Positions 1-8,994 are shown, counted from the stretch's first letter. The stretch is 64,000 bases of DNA from Bacteroides sp. 519 (GCF_010500955.1 NZ_QVMJ01000001.1:400446-464445); one strand, 5' to 3'. Notes: generated by a model not told the origin, from the sequence alone. Translations and numbers: made by a program.

Positions 1-596
1 TTCGGCGAAAGCCCATTGGTGTAATACTGGTAGCTCTCTTCTATAATTTCAGGAGTATCGGCATCTAACGCATACAAGATTTCACGGCAGAAATCTAATG
101 GGGCTGTTCCGTTGGCTGTAACAATGTTGCCGTCTCTGACGGCTTGTTTGTTGACATAGTTGGCTTCGCCGGTGTATTTTTCTCCGGCATACTGTTTCAG
201 ATAATCCAATCCGTTGCTTGTATGCTTCACATTGTTGAGAATGCCATTTGCTCCGAGAAATACCGAAGCGTTGCATATTCCGGCAACTAACTTATTCTCC
301 TTCACAGCTTTCTCTACGAGCGGAACAATTTGCGCCGCTTCGGGCGAAAACCAACGCATGCCGCCAATCAAAATCAGTCCGGCATAATCGGTTGGTAGGT
401 CATTAATGTCGTAGTCGGGTAAGACTTTGAATCCGCCTATCGATAAGATAGGGTCTTTGGTTACTGACATTGTTTTTACGGTGTATTTGATCGGGCTTCC
501 GGGCTTTACTCCTATATTCAAACAGGTGGAGATATAAGCACCTTCCCAATCAGCAAACTTATCTAAGAGTACAAAAATTACTTCTTTTTTATTCAT
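1..596 (-). CDS. DJ-1/PfpI family protein (3' end outside window)
   Basis: Reading the minus strand from the ATG at 596 gives MNKKEVIFVLLDKFADWEGA and runs open to the window edge, about 198 codons. The order of motifs is that of the DJ-1/PfpI (type 1 glutamine amidotransferase-like) superfamily: an N-terminal flavodoxin-like strand, GLILIGG, and the nucleophile elbow AGICNAS with the conserved cysteine. Members include stress chaperones, glyoxalases and transcription-regulator domains, so the substrate cannot be named. It is the last visible gene of a minus-strand operon, 7 bp after the hydrolase gene. The C-terminus is not visible, so the subfamily is unresolved. Confidence 0.85.
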   Translation of the reverse strand, partial: MNKKEVIFVLLDKFADWEGAYISTCLNIGVKPGSPIKYTVKTMSVTKDPILSIGGFKVLPDYDINDLPTDYAGLILIGGMRWFSPEAAQIVPLVEKAVKENKLVAGICNASVFLGANGILNNVKHTSNGLDYLKQYAGEKYTGEANYVNKQAVRDGNIVTANGTAPLDFCREILYALDADTPEIIEESYQYYTNGLSP

Positions 597-603
597 TGTA
601 TTT

Positions 604-1311
604 TTATTTAATTACTGTTTCTAACCAATTCTCTAAGTATTCCAATTGCTCTTTTGTATGGAAATAATGCTCTCCACCCGGCATAACATCTACCGTACAG
701 CTATTCTGTATTACAAATGAATCAAGAACGCATCTTTCTGTCAGATTATCGTTTTCTCCATACAAGATAAATGTAGGACTATTCCACTTGCCAACAGGAT
801 TGTTTCGGACATATTCGTAATAATTCCACGACAGTGTCTCCCCAAAAGAAGTTTCATGTTCTCCCTTCTCTTTTAACTCTTCTTCTGAGATACTTGACCA
901 CTTCATCATATTCTGTATCAACCGCTCCATATCGAGAATGGGAGAAAGGAAAAGGCATTTGTCAAACTTTATATCCCGATATGCTAATAGGCTGAAATAA
1001 GCCCCTAAACTGCAAGCATATAAAGATATGCTTTTGTATTTGTTTTTGACGAATGAATAAATCTCTTTCAAATCGTGTACGCCATTCTGTGCAGTACATG
1101 AGTATTGTTCAGATGCACGTTCTCCATGTTCAGGCAAGTCAAAACTTAGAACCTGATATCCTAATTTTACAGCAATATTTGCAAAGTGTTCAGCTTCTTC
1201 TTTTTTTGATTGTTTACCATGTACATACAAGTATAACCTATCCGAAGCAGAGCCATACAGGATTGCCGGAATATCATTGATTTTTATTTTCTCTTGTCTA
1301 TCTATTGGCAT
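604..1311 (-). CDS. alpha/beta hydrolase
   Basis: 235 aa, no signal peptide, so probably cytoplasmic. The fold is recognisable from LYLYVHGKQS (oxyanion region), SFDLPEHGE, a nucleophile elbow YACSLGAY (Ala in place of the first Gly of GxSxG, Ser as nucleophile), an acid loop YGENDNL and a late histidine in GGEHYF. These make a plausible Ser-Asp-His triad. The substrate is unknown; the family contains esterases, lipases and acyl transferases. It lies 10 bp downstream of the methyltransferase gene and 7 bp upstream of the DJ-1 gene in one operon. Confidence 0.85.
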   Translation of the reverse strand: MPIDRQEKIKINDIPAILYGSASDRLYLYVHGKQSKKEEAEHFANIAVKLGYQVLSFDLPEHGERASEQYSCTAQNGVHDLKEIYSFVKNKYKSISLYACSLGAYFSLLAYRDIKFDKCLFLSPILDMERLIQNMMKWSSISEEELKEKGEHETSFGETLSWNYYEYVRNNPVGKWNSPTFILYGENDNLTERCVLDSFVIQNSCTVDVMPGGEHYFHTKEQLEYLENWLETVIK

Positions 1312-1321
1312 TTAGTTCTCT

Positions 1322-2134
1322 TTATTTTTTAGCAACAACAAACATTTCGCTATTGGACGTGAAGTCGTTGCCGTCTAAAATATTCTTGTGTATAGTTACT
1401 TTTCGGAAGCCTATATTTCGCAAAACCAACGTGATTTCTTCTTCCGAATAATACCTGTCCCAAACAAGGAAATGTTTTGTTTCATCTTTAGTCAGCAGGT
1501 TATATTGATAGCCAAATGCTTTATTCTCGGGGTAATGGAAAGTTTGGCTCAATAGTAAATATTCATTTTGACTCCAAAAGCCTCCAGTTGGAGCATAATC
1601 CCAACTTCTACTTTCCTGCTTGTCATTTACTAATGCTTCTGTAAAGATGTCGAATATGAAAGTCCCGTCTTCGTCAAGAGATTGATAGATATTCTTTAAT
1701 AGTTTATCCCTGTCGTTATCTGAGTGAGTACCCAAGTCACAATAAATCAGGATAACTGTATCGTATTTCCCATCGGGGTACTCATTAATGTAATCGCTGA
1801 AAATGTAATGAATATCTTTTCTTTCAGTGGTCGCATATTCAATGGATACCTTGTTGAAATCAACGCCTGTTACTTCATATCCTTTGTCTCTAAATAAAGA
1901 CGTGTATAAGCCGGGGCCGCATCCTAAATCGAGTAGACGGCTTTTCAGCTTTGATTGACTAAGTACAAAGTCTATAATCTTCGATATGGATTCCTGTTTC
2001 CGGCTGGCTCCGTCAGACATTGGGTTCAAATGTTCTTTCAACATCTGTTGCTGAATATATGAGTCAGTCCATATATTACAATCCGTCCTTTCAAATAATT
2101 GGGGCTTAGTATCTTTTATTTTCATATTTTCCAT
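1322..2134 (-). CDS. class I SAM-dependent methyltransferase
   Basis: 270 aa. Motif I LLDLGCGPGLYTSLF, the acidic end of strand 2 in VTGVDF, and the motif following strand 4 (DTVILIYCDLG) mark a Rossmann-like class I methyltransferase. The acceptor is not identifiable. The start overlaps the preceding QueG-like gene by 13 bp, which suggests translational coupling. The last codons (DFTSNSEMFVVAKK) have a near copy at 12276-12358, the stump of a second copy of this gene family next to the AlkD-like gene. Confidence 0.88.
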   Translation of the reverse strand: MENMKIKDTKPQLFERTDCNIWTDSYIQQQMLKEHLNPMSDGASRKQESISKIIDFVLSQSKLKSRLLDLGCGPGLYTSLFRDKGYEVTGVDFNKVSIEYATTERKDIHYIFSDYINEYPDGKYDTVILIYCDLGTHSDNDRDKLLKNIYQSLDEDGTFIFDIFTEALVNDKQESRSWDYAPTGGFWSQNEYLLLSQTFHYPENKAFGYQYNLLTKDETKHFLVWDRYYSEEEITLVLRNIGFRKVTIHKNILDGNDFTSNSEMFVVAKK

Positions 2135-2832
2135 ACGCTTACTTCTTTATTCATATATCTCTGTGTCCACGGGCAATGAACCATGCATTTCAGGCAGGTA
2201 GTGCATTTATCCACATATATCATTTTTTCGCGCTCTATACCCGGCTGCCAAACAGTACCTTTCAGAGCATTAGGTTTGCAAATATCCAAACAAATCCGAC
2301 AGTTGCCACACTGAACAGTGGACGGATTATTTAATACTGTGTTCAATGGCATATCGGTCAAAACTGCACCCCAAGTTTGACAACAACCAAATTCCTTATT
2401 TACCAATAAATTGTTTTTACCAATCCAACCCAATCCGGCATGAGTAGCAAGGGTTTTCAACGGGAGCATTGTTTTTCCAAACATCCCGTCAAAGTTACTC
2501 GTTGCTATCTGGTTGGCATCCGAAAGTGAATAGGCTTTGTAACCGTCCTTTTCAATGGACTCTGCAAGCAGGTCGGATATGCGGTACATGTCCATTTCAT
2601 AAGCATAATGCTCGTCGTCATTGAAATAGTTGCGTGCAACCATATCTGGTACATAGTTAGGATTGTCGCTGACCCTTTTCAGGTATTCGGGGGAACACTT
2701 AACGCCAAACAGTATCGCAGACGAAAATCCCCGATTTTGCTTTTCAGCTAAACCGGAGATATCAACAAAGTGGATAAATTCTATTCCCTGTTGTTTTAAC
2801 TCATTCGCGACTGATTCGTTAAGTGGGTTCAT
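2122..2832 (-). CDS. QueG-like double 4Fe-4S cluster protein
   Basis: 236 aa. Two ferredoxin-type motifs sit near the C-terminus: CGNCRICLDICKPNALKG and CTTCLKCMVHCPW. They follow a conserved THAGLGWIGKNNLLV segment typical of epoxyqueuosine reductase and related corrinoid/Fe-S reductases. True QueG is longer (roughly 300-380 aa) and this protein lacks the C-terminal HEAT-like part, so it is better called a QueG-like Fe-S protein than queG. A Bacteroidetes-type -7 element (2851-2858) lies just before the gene, so it may also be transcribed separately from the upstream regulator. Confidence 0.8.
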   Translation of the reverse strand: MNPLNESVANELKQQGIEFIHFVDISGLAEKQNRGFSSAILFGVKCSPEYLKRVSDNPNYVPDMVARNYFNDDEHYAYEMDMYRISDLLAESIEKDGYKAYSLSDANQIATSNFDGMFGKTMLPLKTLATHAGLGWIGKNNLLVNKEFGCCQTWGAVLTDMPLNTVLNNPSTVQCGNCRICLDICKPNALKGTVWQPGIEREKMIYVDKCTTCLKCMVHCPWTQRYMNKEVSVWKI

Positions 2833-2850
2833 TTATTTGTTAATGAAATG

Positions 2851-2858
2851 CAAAGATA
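2851..2858 (-). promoter_or_regulatory. possible internal -7 promoter element (TATCTTTG)
   Basis: The minus strand reads TATCTTTG, matching the Bacteroidetes TAnnTTTG -7 consensus, 18 bp before the QueG-like start. I see no good -33 TTG at the right spacing, so this is a weak call. Confidence 0.35.
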
Positions 2859-2863
2859 CTATC

Positions 2864-3724
2864 TTATTCCACAGGAATATAGATTTCAGTTTTTAACTTT
2901 TCGGCTTCTGTTCTGTCAGGGTGATTCAGATACTTTTCGAAGCAATGGTAATCCCGAAGTTTCAAGTTGTTTTCGGGAAGCAGACGAGCATATATCGTAT
3001 CATAAACGGCATCCAAGTTGCTGTATGAACCCTGATAATGAAACACAGCAAACTTTCCCGCTTTGATTTCTTTTACTCCAATATTGCCCTGTGCCTTTAC
3101 GTCTTTTTTAACGACAAGGCAAATATCGGTGCGGAGTTTATCGCTTTCTGTCACTTTCGGGTCATCGTGATAAATGGCGATATGCTCCATTCCTGCCGTA
3201 AAGAGCTTGTGTTCTTTGACGAATTGCCACAAACGTTGCCATGAACCGGAGAAGTCGAGGCTTCCGTATTCACCTGTGAGTTTAATGTAAATGGCTTGCT
3301 TGGCTTCAATCTCCACTATTTTGGGTGCTTTTATCTTTAACTGCATGTCCTTCTTTTCTGCTTTCATAATGGTAAAATCTTTATTGGTACGGTATTCTGA
3401 CGGCGAAATACCATATTGTTGTTTGAATGCTTTTGATAAAGACGCAGGAACATCGTAGCCGACACGGTAAGCTATTTCAGCAACAGACATATCGGTATAT
3501 CGAATCAAACGGGCAGCAGTTTCCAGCCGAACCCTAATGATATAAGTTCCGATAGGTTCTCCCATAAACGCACGGGTAATGCGGTGGAAGTGATAGGGAG
3601 AGAAATGACTTATTTCAGCCAGTTTTGTCAAATCAACGGCTTGATCCAAGTGATTGTTGATATACTCCATAATGATATTGATCTGTTTCTGGTATTCCTC
3701 TATGGTCGATATTCGTTGTTGCAT
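2864..3724 (-). CDS. AraC-family regulator with GyrI-like effector domain
   Basis: 286 aa. Residues about 10-110 hold the two helix-turn-helix motifs of AraC/XylS proteins (LTKLAEISHFSPYHFHRITR and VAEIAYRVGYDVPASLSKAFK). Residues about 125-286 form a GyrI-like small-molecule-binding domain ending in TEIYIPVE. Such proteins usually bind hydrophobic or cationic drugs and activate neighbouring genes. It starts 14 bp after the membrane-protein gene and precedes the QueG-like gene by 31 bp. A partial GyrI-like domain also survives in the pseudogene at 10884-11460, beside the second membrane-protein copy. Confidence 0.9.
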   Translation of the reverse strand: MQQRISTIEEYQKQINIIMEYINNHLDQAVDLTKLAEISHFSPYHFHRITRAFMGEPIGTYIIRVRLETAARLIRYTDMSVAEIAYRVGYDVPASLSKAFKQQYGISPSEYRTNKDFTIMKAEKKDMQLKIKAPKIVEIEAKQAIYIKLTGEYGSLDFSGSWQRLWQFVKEHKLFTAGMEHIAIYHDDPKVTESDKLRTDICLVVKKDVKAQGNIGVKEIKAGKFAVFHYQGSYSNLDAVYDTIYARLLPENNLKLRDYHCFEKYLNHPDRTEAEKLKTEIYIPVE

Positions 3725-3738
3725 CTTATTTACTGAAA

Positions 3739-4218
3739 TTAGATTCCTAAAACTCTCATTACTTCTTCCGCATGTTCACGGCAGTAAGCCTGAGTGAATG
3801 CTATAAAAGGAATTCCTATTAATACGCTTGTTAATAATCCGTTTCCTAAAGCCTTGTAATCTTTTTCTTTTAATGTAATCCATAAACCCAATACGATATT
3901 GAGCGTCATAATGATATGGGAGAATTGGGTCAAAAGATCAATTCCGCTTTTCCACGGAAAGACAAACAAGCCCATTGTTCCGAAGAACATCATCGGCACT
4001 ACGGCAATTGTAAGCCACATTTTGTTCTTTGTTCTGAAATAGAAGATTAACCCCAGCAGGAATGCGATACTCGATGGAGCACATGCATTGAAAACAAGCC
4101 ACTGAACAACGCTCACTTTAGCAATGCCCAGAAAATACCATGTACTGTTGGCAACGGTTAATAGAAGGATAACCGCCAGGATAATACTTGTAACTCGTTC
4201 TGTTTTTGTCATACTCAT
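3739..4218 (-). CDS. four-helix multi-pass membrane protein, copy A
   Basis: 159 aa with about four transmembrane segments (near residues 10-30, 40-60, 70-90 and 95-150) and no catalytic motif I recognise. Conserved points shared with copy B at 10399-10872 are KxSVVQWxxFN, FGTM/LGTM-x-x-FVxPW, HIIMTLN and a C-terminal AHAEEM/HAEEVM tail. The function is unknown. As the promoter-proximal gene next to a GyrI-type regulator it might take part in a drug or metabolite response, but this is inference. Confidence 0.7.
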   Translation of the reverse strand: MSMTKTERVTSIILAVILLLTVANSTWYFLGIAKVSVVQWLVFNACAPSSIAFLLGLIFYFRTKNKMWLTIAVVPMMFFGTMGLFVFPWKSGIDLLTQFSHIIMTLNIVLGLWITLKEKDYKALGNGLLTSVLIGIPFIAFTQAYCREHAEEVMRVLGI

Positions 4219-4241
4219 TTCTTTTATTTTATTTGTTGTTG

Positions 4242-4249
4242 CAAAGGTA
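4242..4249 (-). promoter_or_regulatory. -7 promoter element of the six-gene minus operon
   Basis: The minus strand reads TACCTTTG, a match to TAnnTTTG, 23 bp upstream of the membrane-protein ATG. It would drive the genes from 4218 down to 1, which are separated by 31 bp or less. No clear -33 TTG was seen. Confidence 0.5.
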
Positions 4250-4326
4250 TGGTGAAAACAGATTTAGGACTTTTCCTATCTTGCTAACTTATCCATGATG
4301 ACGCTATATTGCTACATGATATAAAA

Positions 4327-4539
4327 TTATTGCTCCCCAAAATATTCTCTTCGTAACTCAACACGAGTAATATTCAGTATCCGAAAGATTTTGGAGTACT
4401 TGTTTTCGGATTGACTGGCTTTATTCACCTGTTCCAAAAAGCATCCATAGGTACTTTGCATTTCTTCGTTTGTGTTTTCTTGTGAAGATTCAGACAATAA
4501 GCTGAATAACTCCGTCTTTACTAATTCATTCATAAGCAT
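4327..4539 (-). CDS. small hypothetical protein
   Basis: 70 aa, mostly polar and helical (MLMNELVKTELFSLLSESSQ...RREYFGEQ), with no recognised family. A second in-frame ATG lies two codons in. It follows the AraC-type gene by 93 bp on the same strand and could be the last gene of that operon. The coding call rests only on an open frame and position. Confidence 0.45.
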   Translation of the reverse strand: MLMNELVKTELFSLLSESSQENTNEEMQSTYGCFLEQVNKASQSENKYSKIFRILNITRVELRREYFGEQ

Positions 4540-4632
4540 AATTTTTTGATGATTAATATTGATTGTCAGACCGAAGTCCTGTTTTATGCTGAATGATTTT
4601 TTATTTATGTGTTTTATCGTTCTTACTACTTT

Positions 4633-5430
4633 TTATAATTCTGATGGGGATTTGTTTGTTAAATTCTTAGCTTCTTTTACAAAATGAGAAAAATCAGTAT
4701 AGCCCAATTCGTCATATAAATCATAACTACCTTTGGCTCTATAGCTTTTCAATGCTGTTTTGAAGCGTAGGGCTTTAAAGCATTGTTTAGGCGATACTCC
4801 TAATACTTCTTTGAAATATCTGTTGAGAGTAGGATTTGATACTCCGACCTCTTTGCTTACAACATTTAGCTTGTAATCATGGCTATTATTAATGTAGTAA
4901 ATTGCTTTTGTTACGGCTTTAAGCTTAAAGTCAGAACTAAAGATTTTCATATTACTTAAAAGCCAATTCTCTACAAACAGAACCCGCTCATCAAAAGAGG
5001 TTTTCAATTTTAGTTCGTCTATTATTTTTTGATTTAGATATTTTTGCAATGGCAAGCTATTATCTACCAAAGTCGGAATATCTTCGGATAAACAGGAGTA
5101 TAAAACTCCCGGCTTGAATTTTATTGAAAATTCATGGGTTCCGGGAGCGTGTATCACGGCGATTGCGTCTGTCAAACTGCCGGAGATTTTATCTCCTGAT
5201 GTATCAGACATACCCTGTCCACGATGAACTTTGAATGTTTGGCTCTTGTCTGACAAGTAAACTGAAACTATAACATTAGCATTGGGCAAAGCTATAAGTG
5301 AGAACGGATTTATAGAATTGTCCGGAGTTTTTATTTCGAAATAATACTCGACAATATCCTTTAGTTCAAAACAGGGATATTTAATCTCTATTTTTTCTTC
5401 ATCTTCAAATATGACTTTGCCCTTTACCAT
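4633..5430 (-). CDS. AraC-family transcriptional regulator
   Basis: 265 aa. The N-terminal 150 residues resemble the beta-rich sensor of AraC proteins with a DUF6597-like domain. The C-terminal 100 residues carry the tandem HTH, with VVSKEVGVSNPTLNRYFKEV and a second helix pair around DELGYTDFSHFVKEAK. The ligand is unknown. It begins 1 bp after the synthetase-like gene, so the two are probably co-translated. Confidence 0.8.
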   Translation of the reverse strand: MVKGKVIFEDEEKIEIKYPCFELKDIVEYYFEIKTPDNSINPFSLIALPNANVIVSVYLSDKSQTFKVHRGQGMSDTSGDKISGSLTDAIAVIHAPGTHEFSIKFKPGVLYSCLSEDIPTLVDNSLPLQKYLNQKIIDELKLKTSFDERVLFVENWLLSNMKIFSSDFKLKAVTKAIYYINNSHDYKLNVVSKEVGVSNPTLNRYFKEVLGVSPKQCFKALRFKTALKSYRAKGSYDLYDELGYTDFSHFVKEAKNLTNKSPSEL

Positions 5431-5431
5431 G

Positions 5432-6361
5432 TTATTTTGTTATTATATGTAGTACCGAAAAGCCAATACCCATTGTCATCATGCGTTCTTTCCTGTTGGT
5501 TAGAAGTTGTTGTGTCCAGTCGAGCAACCCACCGTCGCCAATCTCAATCACATTCTCGCCTACTACTATTTTTGCTTTTATCCGAAAGCCATAGTAATAG
5601 TTATTTTCATAGTCGGGTTCGACAACCGATACTTTTATATGGTCGCTGTTTTTCTGAACATATGATATTGACTCTGTAATTAATGGGCTTTGACCGTCAT
5701 ACCCTTTGCATGGGATAATCTCGAAGTATATATGTTCAAAGCTGTAACTTCGTAAAACGTCATACGATGCTGTCAGGTGTTTAAATAGTTCCTCTTTTTC
5801 AAAATTAAAACTCCCTGTATCTTTACCACAGGAAATCAGGCAAATAACTGAAAAATGAGGAGTGAAATTAGGATTGTCAAATACCTGTGTCCGAATAATC
5901 CGTGAAATATTACTGTAGTTGTAGGTTCGGCTATCTAATCCGCCTTTTTTCTTTAATGAAGCATAATGCAAGGCTGTTGCATTGGTTGGGTCTGCCTGCA
6001 TTTCTGTATTTCTTAAAGCCGTCAACACTTTCTTTTGGTCTACGGTAGCAACAACACTACTCGTTCCCAACTGTGCGGCAGGAGAATGTTCTATCGGTTC
6101 AAATCCTCTGCTGGCTAATACTTTATAGCACGTCAATTCTTGTTCTTTGTACCTTAAAACATCTATATTGGCAGGTTTGACAAGTTTATTCCCCTCGTAT
6201 TTATTTAATAAAGACGAGGGCGTTTCTTGTTGGATGCGCCTGTTAAAAACCTCCAATAAAATAGTGTTCAGTTCCGACCCACTTAATTCATCGGATAGTA
6301 TCTTAACTATATCCGGTAAATCCAATTTGCTGATAATATGTTCACCTATATCTTTTTTCAT
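5432..6361 (-). CDS. protein with class II aminoacyl-tRNA synthetase-like core (tentative)
   Basis: 309 aa. Residues about 65-110 (ASRGFEPIEHSPAAQLGTSS followed by a ...LRNTEMQADPTNA stretch) and the C-terminal GENVIEIGDGGLLDWTQQLL...MGIGF look like the core and motif-3 region of HisRS/HisZ-like class II synthetases. The usual motif 3 arginine and an anticodon-binding domain are not visible. It is too short for a working HisRS and lies in an operon with a GNAT and an AraC gene, so an adenylating or small-molecule role is possible. I am not sure of the family. Confidence 0.4.
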   Translation of the reverse strand: MKKDIGEHIISKLDLPDIVKILSDELSGSELNTILLEVFNRRIQQETPSSLLNKYEGNKLVKPANIDVLRYKEQELTCYKVLASRGFEPIEHSPAAQLGTSSVVATVDQKKVLTALRNTEMQADPTNATALHYASLKKKGGLDSRTYNYSNISRIIRTQVFDNPNFTPHFSVICLISCGKDTGSFNFEKEELFKHLTASYDVLRSYSFEHIYFEIIPCKGYDGQSPLITESISYVQKNSDHIKVSVVEPDYENNYYYGFRIKAKIVVGENVIEIGDGGLLDWTQQLLTNRKERMMTMGIGFSVLHIITK

Positions 6362-6855
6362 GTCTTTCTAATACTGTATAAATGTTCATCAATTATTTTC
6401 CCCTCTTTTATTACTGAGGATTTAATAACAGCCTCTTTTTCAAAACCCACTTTTTCTAACACTTTCATTGAACCTATATTATACTCGTAAATATTTGCAT
6501 AAACCCTCAATAAGTTAAGTGCTTCAAAAGCAAAATTTAATAATAGCCTTACTGTTTCAGTAGCATAGCCTTTCCCCCAATAGGGTTCTCCAATCCAATA
6601 TCCTATCTCTGCATTAATACGATATACGTCATGTTGTGGTATTAAACTACCACAACCGACAAATGTATTGTCCTCATATATTCCGAAAACATGCCCTAAT
6701 ACACCATTTTCGGCTAAACCGAGAAATGTAATAGCATCCTCAATCGTATAAGGATATGGAAACGCATCCCGTAGGTTTACAGCGATTGCGTGATTATTAG
6801 CTAATCTCTGTATTGCTTCAGGAGAAGTTAGGTTTATATTTTGTAATCGTATCAT
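6358..6855 (-). CDS. GNAT family N-acetyltransferase (RimJ/RimL type)
   Basis: 165 aa from the ATG at 6855 (MIRLQNINLTSPEAIQRL). A longer frame to 6900 would place the start upstream of the -7 element, so the shorter start is preferred. Signature segments are IGYWIGEPYWGKGYATETVR (acetyl-CoA pyrophosphate loop) and NIGSMKVLEKVGFEKE, typical of RimJ/RimL-like acetyltransferases acting on protein N-termini or small amines. It overlaps the next gene by 4 bp, so translation is coupled. Confidence 0.88.
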   Translation of the reverse strand: MIRLQNINLTSPEAIQRLANNHAIAVNLRDAFPYPYTIEDAITFLGLAENGVLGHVFGIYEDNTFVGCGSLIPQHDVYRINAEIGYWIGEPYWGKGYATETVRLLLNFAFEALNLLRVYANIYEYNIGSMKVLEKVGFEKEAVIKSSVIKEGKIIDEHLYSIRKT

Positions 6856-6878
6856 TTTAATATATTTATTGTTCTTTG

Positions 6879-6886
6879 CAAAGGTA
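6879..6886 (-). promoter_or_regulatory. -7 promoter element of the GNAT/synthetase-like/AraC operon
   Basis: TACCTTTG on the minus strand, 23 bp from the preferred GNAT ATG. The spacing to the gene equals that of the operon promoter at 4242-4249. Confidence 0.5.
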
Positions 6887-6951
6887 ACTCCATATATCAA
6901 ATCAAAGAGTGTAAAAATGAATCAATTTTATCAATAGAATTCTTGTTTGAT

Positions 6952-8190
6952 TCACATTCTTTCAATTATCTGCTTTTCCAATCCTTTTAATTTATGGGAT
7001 AGGGCTTCCATATCCTGACTTATTTTCTCTTTGGTTATCTTGGCATAGATTTGGGTTGTTTTAATATTGGTATGCCCCATCATTCGGCTAACGGTTTCTA
7101 TCGGAACCCCCTGTGAGACAGTTAATAAAATTCCGAAAGTATGCCTAGCCATGTGGTAGGTCAGCCGTGTTTTAATCCCGCATTGCTTGCCTATCTTTTT
7201 TAATATCGCATTACAAGTACCATTACCCGGTACAGGGAAAATTCTGTTATCCCTTGTGTAGCCTTTGTACTTCTCTATTATCCGTTTGGGAACTTCTAAC
7301 AGCCGGATACTCGAATCGGTATTTGTTTTCTGTCTGCGGGTGATTATCCATAAATGACCGTCAAAAGACGTTTTAAGGTTGTCTTTAGTCAGGTTCTTTA
7401 CATCCGAGTAGCTTAACCCGCAAAAACAGGAAAATACAAACAAATCCCTTACCAGTTCATATTGGGCGTTCTTCATCTTAGCGTTTACAAGCAAGTTGAG
7501 TTCTTCTTTATTCAGAAATCCCCTGTCTTTTACTTCGGGGCTTATCAGGTAGCCTGCAAACGGATTAATAGCTAATTGTCCCGAATTTCGGGCTATGGCT
7601 ACTATATGCTTAACCCCTATCATGTAGTTCCATATCGTATTGGTGGAACAATTTCGTTCTGTTCGTAAATAATACTCAAAGCCATTTACAAAAGCGAGAT
7701 TCAGTTCTTTAAGAAATATATCATTCCGCTTATACTCCTGTATGATATAGCTTTCCATGTGTTTATATAAGGTGCAATATTTGGAATAACTCGCTTGCGC
7801 CCTGTTGTATCCGACTTTTCGGGAAAATTCTTGGTTATGTTTGGCAAAGAGGGTTAAAAATGTATCTTGCTTTATTCCTAACCCTAAATAGGCGTTCTTT
7901 ACCTTATCAGCCGTAACAAAGCCGTCCGTTTGCATTACTTCCTGATAGTGGCGGTTTATATCGACACGGATTTTATCCAAAGCGAGATTGGTTTTTACCG
8001 CTAATGTACTTTTACCTGTCAGCCTTCCGGCTTTGATATCCCAAAGATTTGCAGGAATATTCATTTTCAAACTGAACTGGCTGATTGTTCTGTCAATCGT
8101 AATTCTTCCCATTACAGGGACAGTTCCATCGGGCTTGGGGTTGTTCCGTTTGAGATAAAACAGAACCTTAAATGTTGATCGCATACTCAA
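6952..8190 (-). CDS. CTn/ICE-type tyrosine recombinase (integrase)
   Basis: 412 aa: arm-binding N-terminus (FKVLFYLKRNNPKPDGTVPV), SAM-like core-binding domain about 100-210, and catalytic domain about 220-395. Visible catalytic residues are the lysine in TRRQKTNTDSS, HMARHTFG (His and Arg II), MMGHTNIKTT (His) and Tyr in TQIYAKI. The first catalytic arginine position reads GLSYSDVKNL, with Ser; the known CTnDOT integrase IntDOT also lacks this Arg. The family integrates conjugative elements. Only remnants of such an element (rteC, 9241-10085) are near, so it probably marks an old integration. No att repeats were recognised. Confidence 0.9.
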   Translation of the reverse strand: MSMRSTFKVLFYLKRNNPKPDGTVPVMGRITIDRTISQFSLKMNIPANLWDIKAGRLTGKSTLAVKTNLALDKIRVDINRHYQEVMQTDGFVTADKVKNAYLGLGIKQDTFLTLFAKHNQEFSRKVGYNRAQASYSKYCTLYKHMESYIIQEYKRNDIFLKELNLAFVNGFEYYLRTERNCSTNTIWNYMIGVKHIVAIARNSGQLAINPFAGYLISPEVKDRGFLNKEELNLLVNAKMKNAQYELVRDLFVFSCFCGLSYSDVKNLTKDNLKTSFDGHLWIITRRQKTNTDSSIRLLEVPKRIIEKYKGYTRDNRIFPVPGNGTCNAILKKIGKQCGIKTRLTYHMARHTFGILLTVSQGVPIETVSRMMGHTNIKTTQIYAKITKEKISQDMEALSHKLKGLEKQIIERM

Positions 8191-8437
8191 AGTTTTTAAT
8201 GATACAAAATTAATTTACTTTAAGTTACAAGAGGTTACGAGCGACAATGCAAGAAGCAGACAATTAGCGACTTATAGCCAATTTACATTTTTTTCGTTGG
8301 TAATGATGTGGTAATTGAACTTTGTCTTACCTTTGTCTATGGAAGGGATTTTTCTGTCCAAAAGAAAAGCCAAACAAAGAACTTTACCTACACATTATCA
8401 GGCGGTTGTCCTCGTTTGGCTGAAGCTTGCTTTTTTA
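8191..8437. other. intergenic region upstream of the integrase gene
   Basis: AT-rich DNA with no convincing gene. A plus-strand TACCTTTG at 8328-8335 matches the Bacteroidetes -7 element, but only an open frame antisense to the reductase gene follows it. It may be a relic promoter of the lost mobile element. Confidence 0.3.
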
Positions 8438-8968
8438 TCAGACTTTTATTTTATACTTCGCTTGTACTACTCCATTTGTATAACTTATGCAGCTTTGCAA
8501 TTCCCATTGAGATTCTTTCGGCTGCTTGGGGAATAGCGCAATTCCATTTCCAAGAATAACGGGTATCGTGGTTATTATCATTTCATCAACCATATTCTCA
8601 TTAAGCAACATGGCTGTTATTTTACCGCCACCGACTAGCCAAATGTCTTTTTCGCTTTCATTGCGGAGATAAGATATATTCTCAATCACGTTTTCCGTAA
8701 TAAAGTGAATATTCTCTTTTGTTCCCATCGAATTGCGGGTAACAACATAGGTTGTTTTATCCGTGTATGGCCAAACGAAGTCCATATTTAATATGTCCCG
8801 GTATGTTTGTCCGCCCATAATAACAGTATCAATGGATTTATAGAAATCGTCGTAACCATAATTTGTTTCTGGATTTATCGGATATTTTGTTAGCCAATCC
8901 AAATCACCATCGCTTCGGGCAATGTACCCGTCAATGGAAGCTGCTATGTATAATTTTATTTTCTTCAT
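8438..8968 (-). CDS. dihydrofolate reductase family protein (RibD C-terminal domain type)
   Basis: 176 aa from MKKIKLYIAASIDGYIARSD; an ATG three codons upstream is also possible. The strand-1 motif IAASIDGYIA, DTVIMGGQTY, and DIWLVGGGKITAMLL are hallmarks of the RibD-C/DHFR-like NADPH-dependent reductase family (YwjB/YyaP group). The substrate is unknown; most members are not true folate enzymes. The gene is preceded by about 240 nt of strongly structured sequence with its own promoter (see 8995-9215), which may control it or encode a separate RNA. Confidence 0.82.
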   Translation of the reverse strand: MKKIKLYIAASIDGYIARSDGDLDWLTKYPINPETNYGYDDFYKSIDTVIMGGQTYRDILNMDFVWPYTDKTTYVVTRNSMGTKENIHFITENVIENISYLRNESEKDIWLVGGGKITAMLLNENMVDEMIITTIPVILGNGIALFPKQPKESQWELQSCISYTNGVVQAKYKIKV

Positions 8969-8994
8969 GATTATCAAGTGTTATGCAAAATACG

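Noticed and set aside
8308..8559. Plus-strand frames after a TACCTTTG element
   Set aside because: They are antisense to the clearly coding reductase gene and match nothing; the promoter may be a relic.
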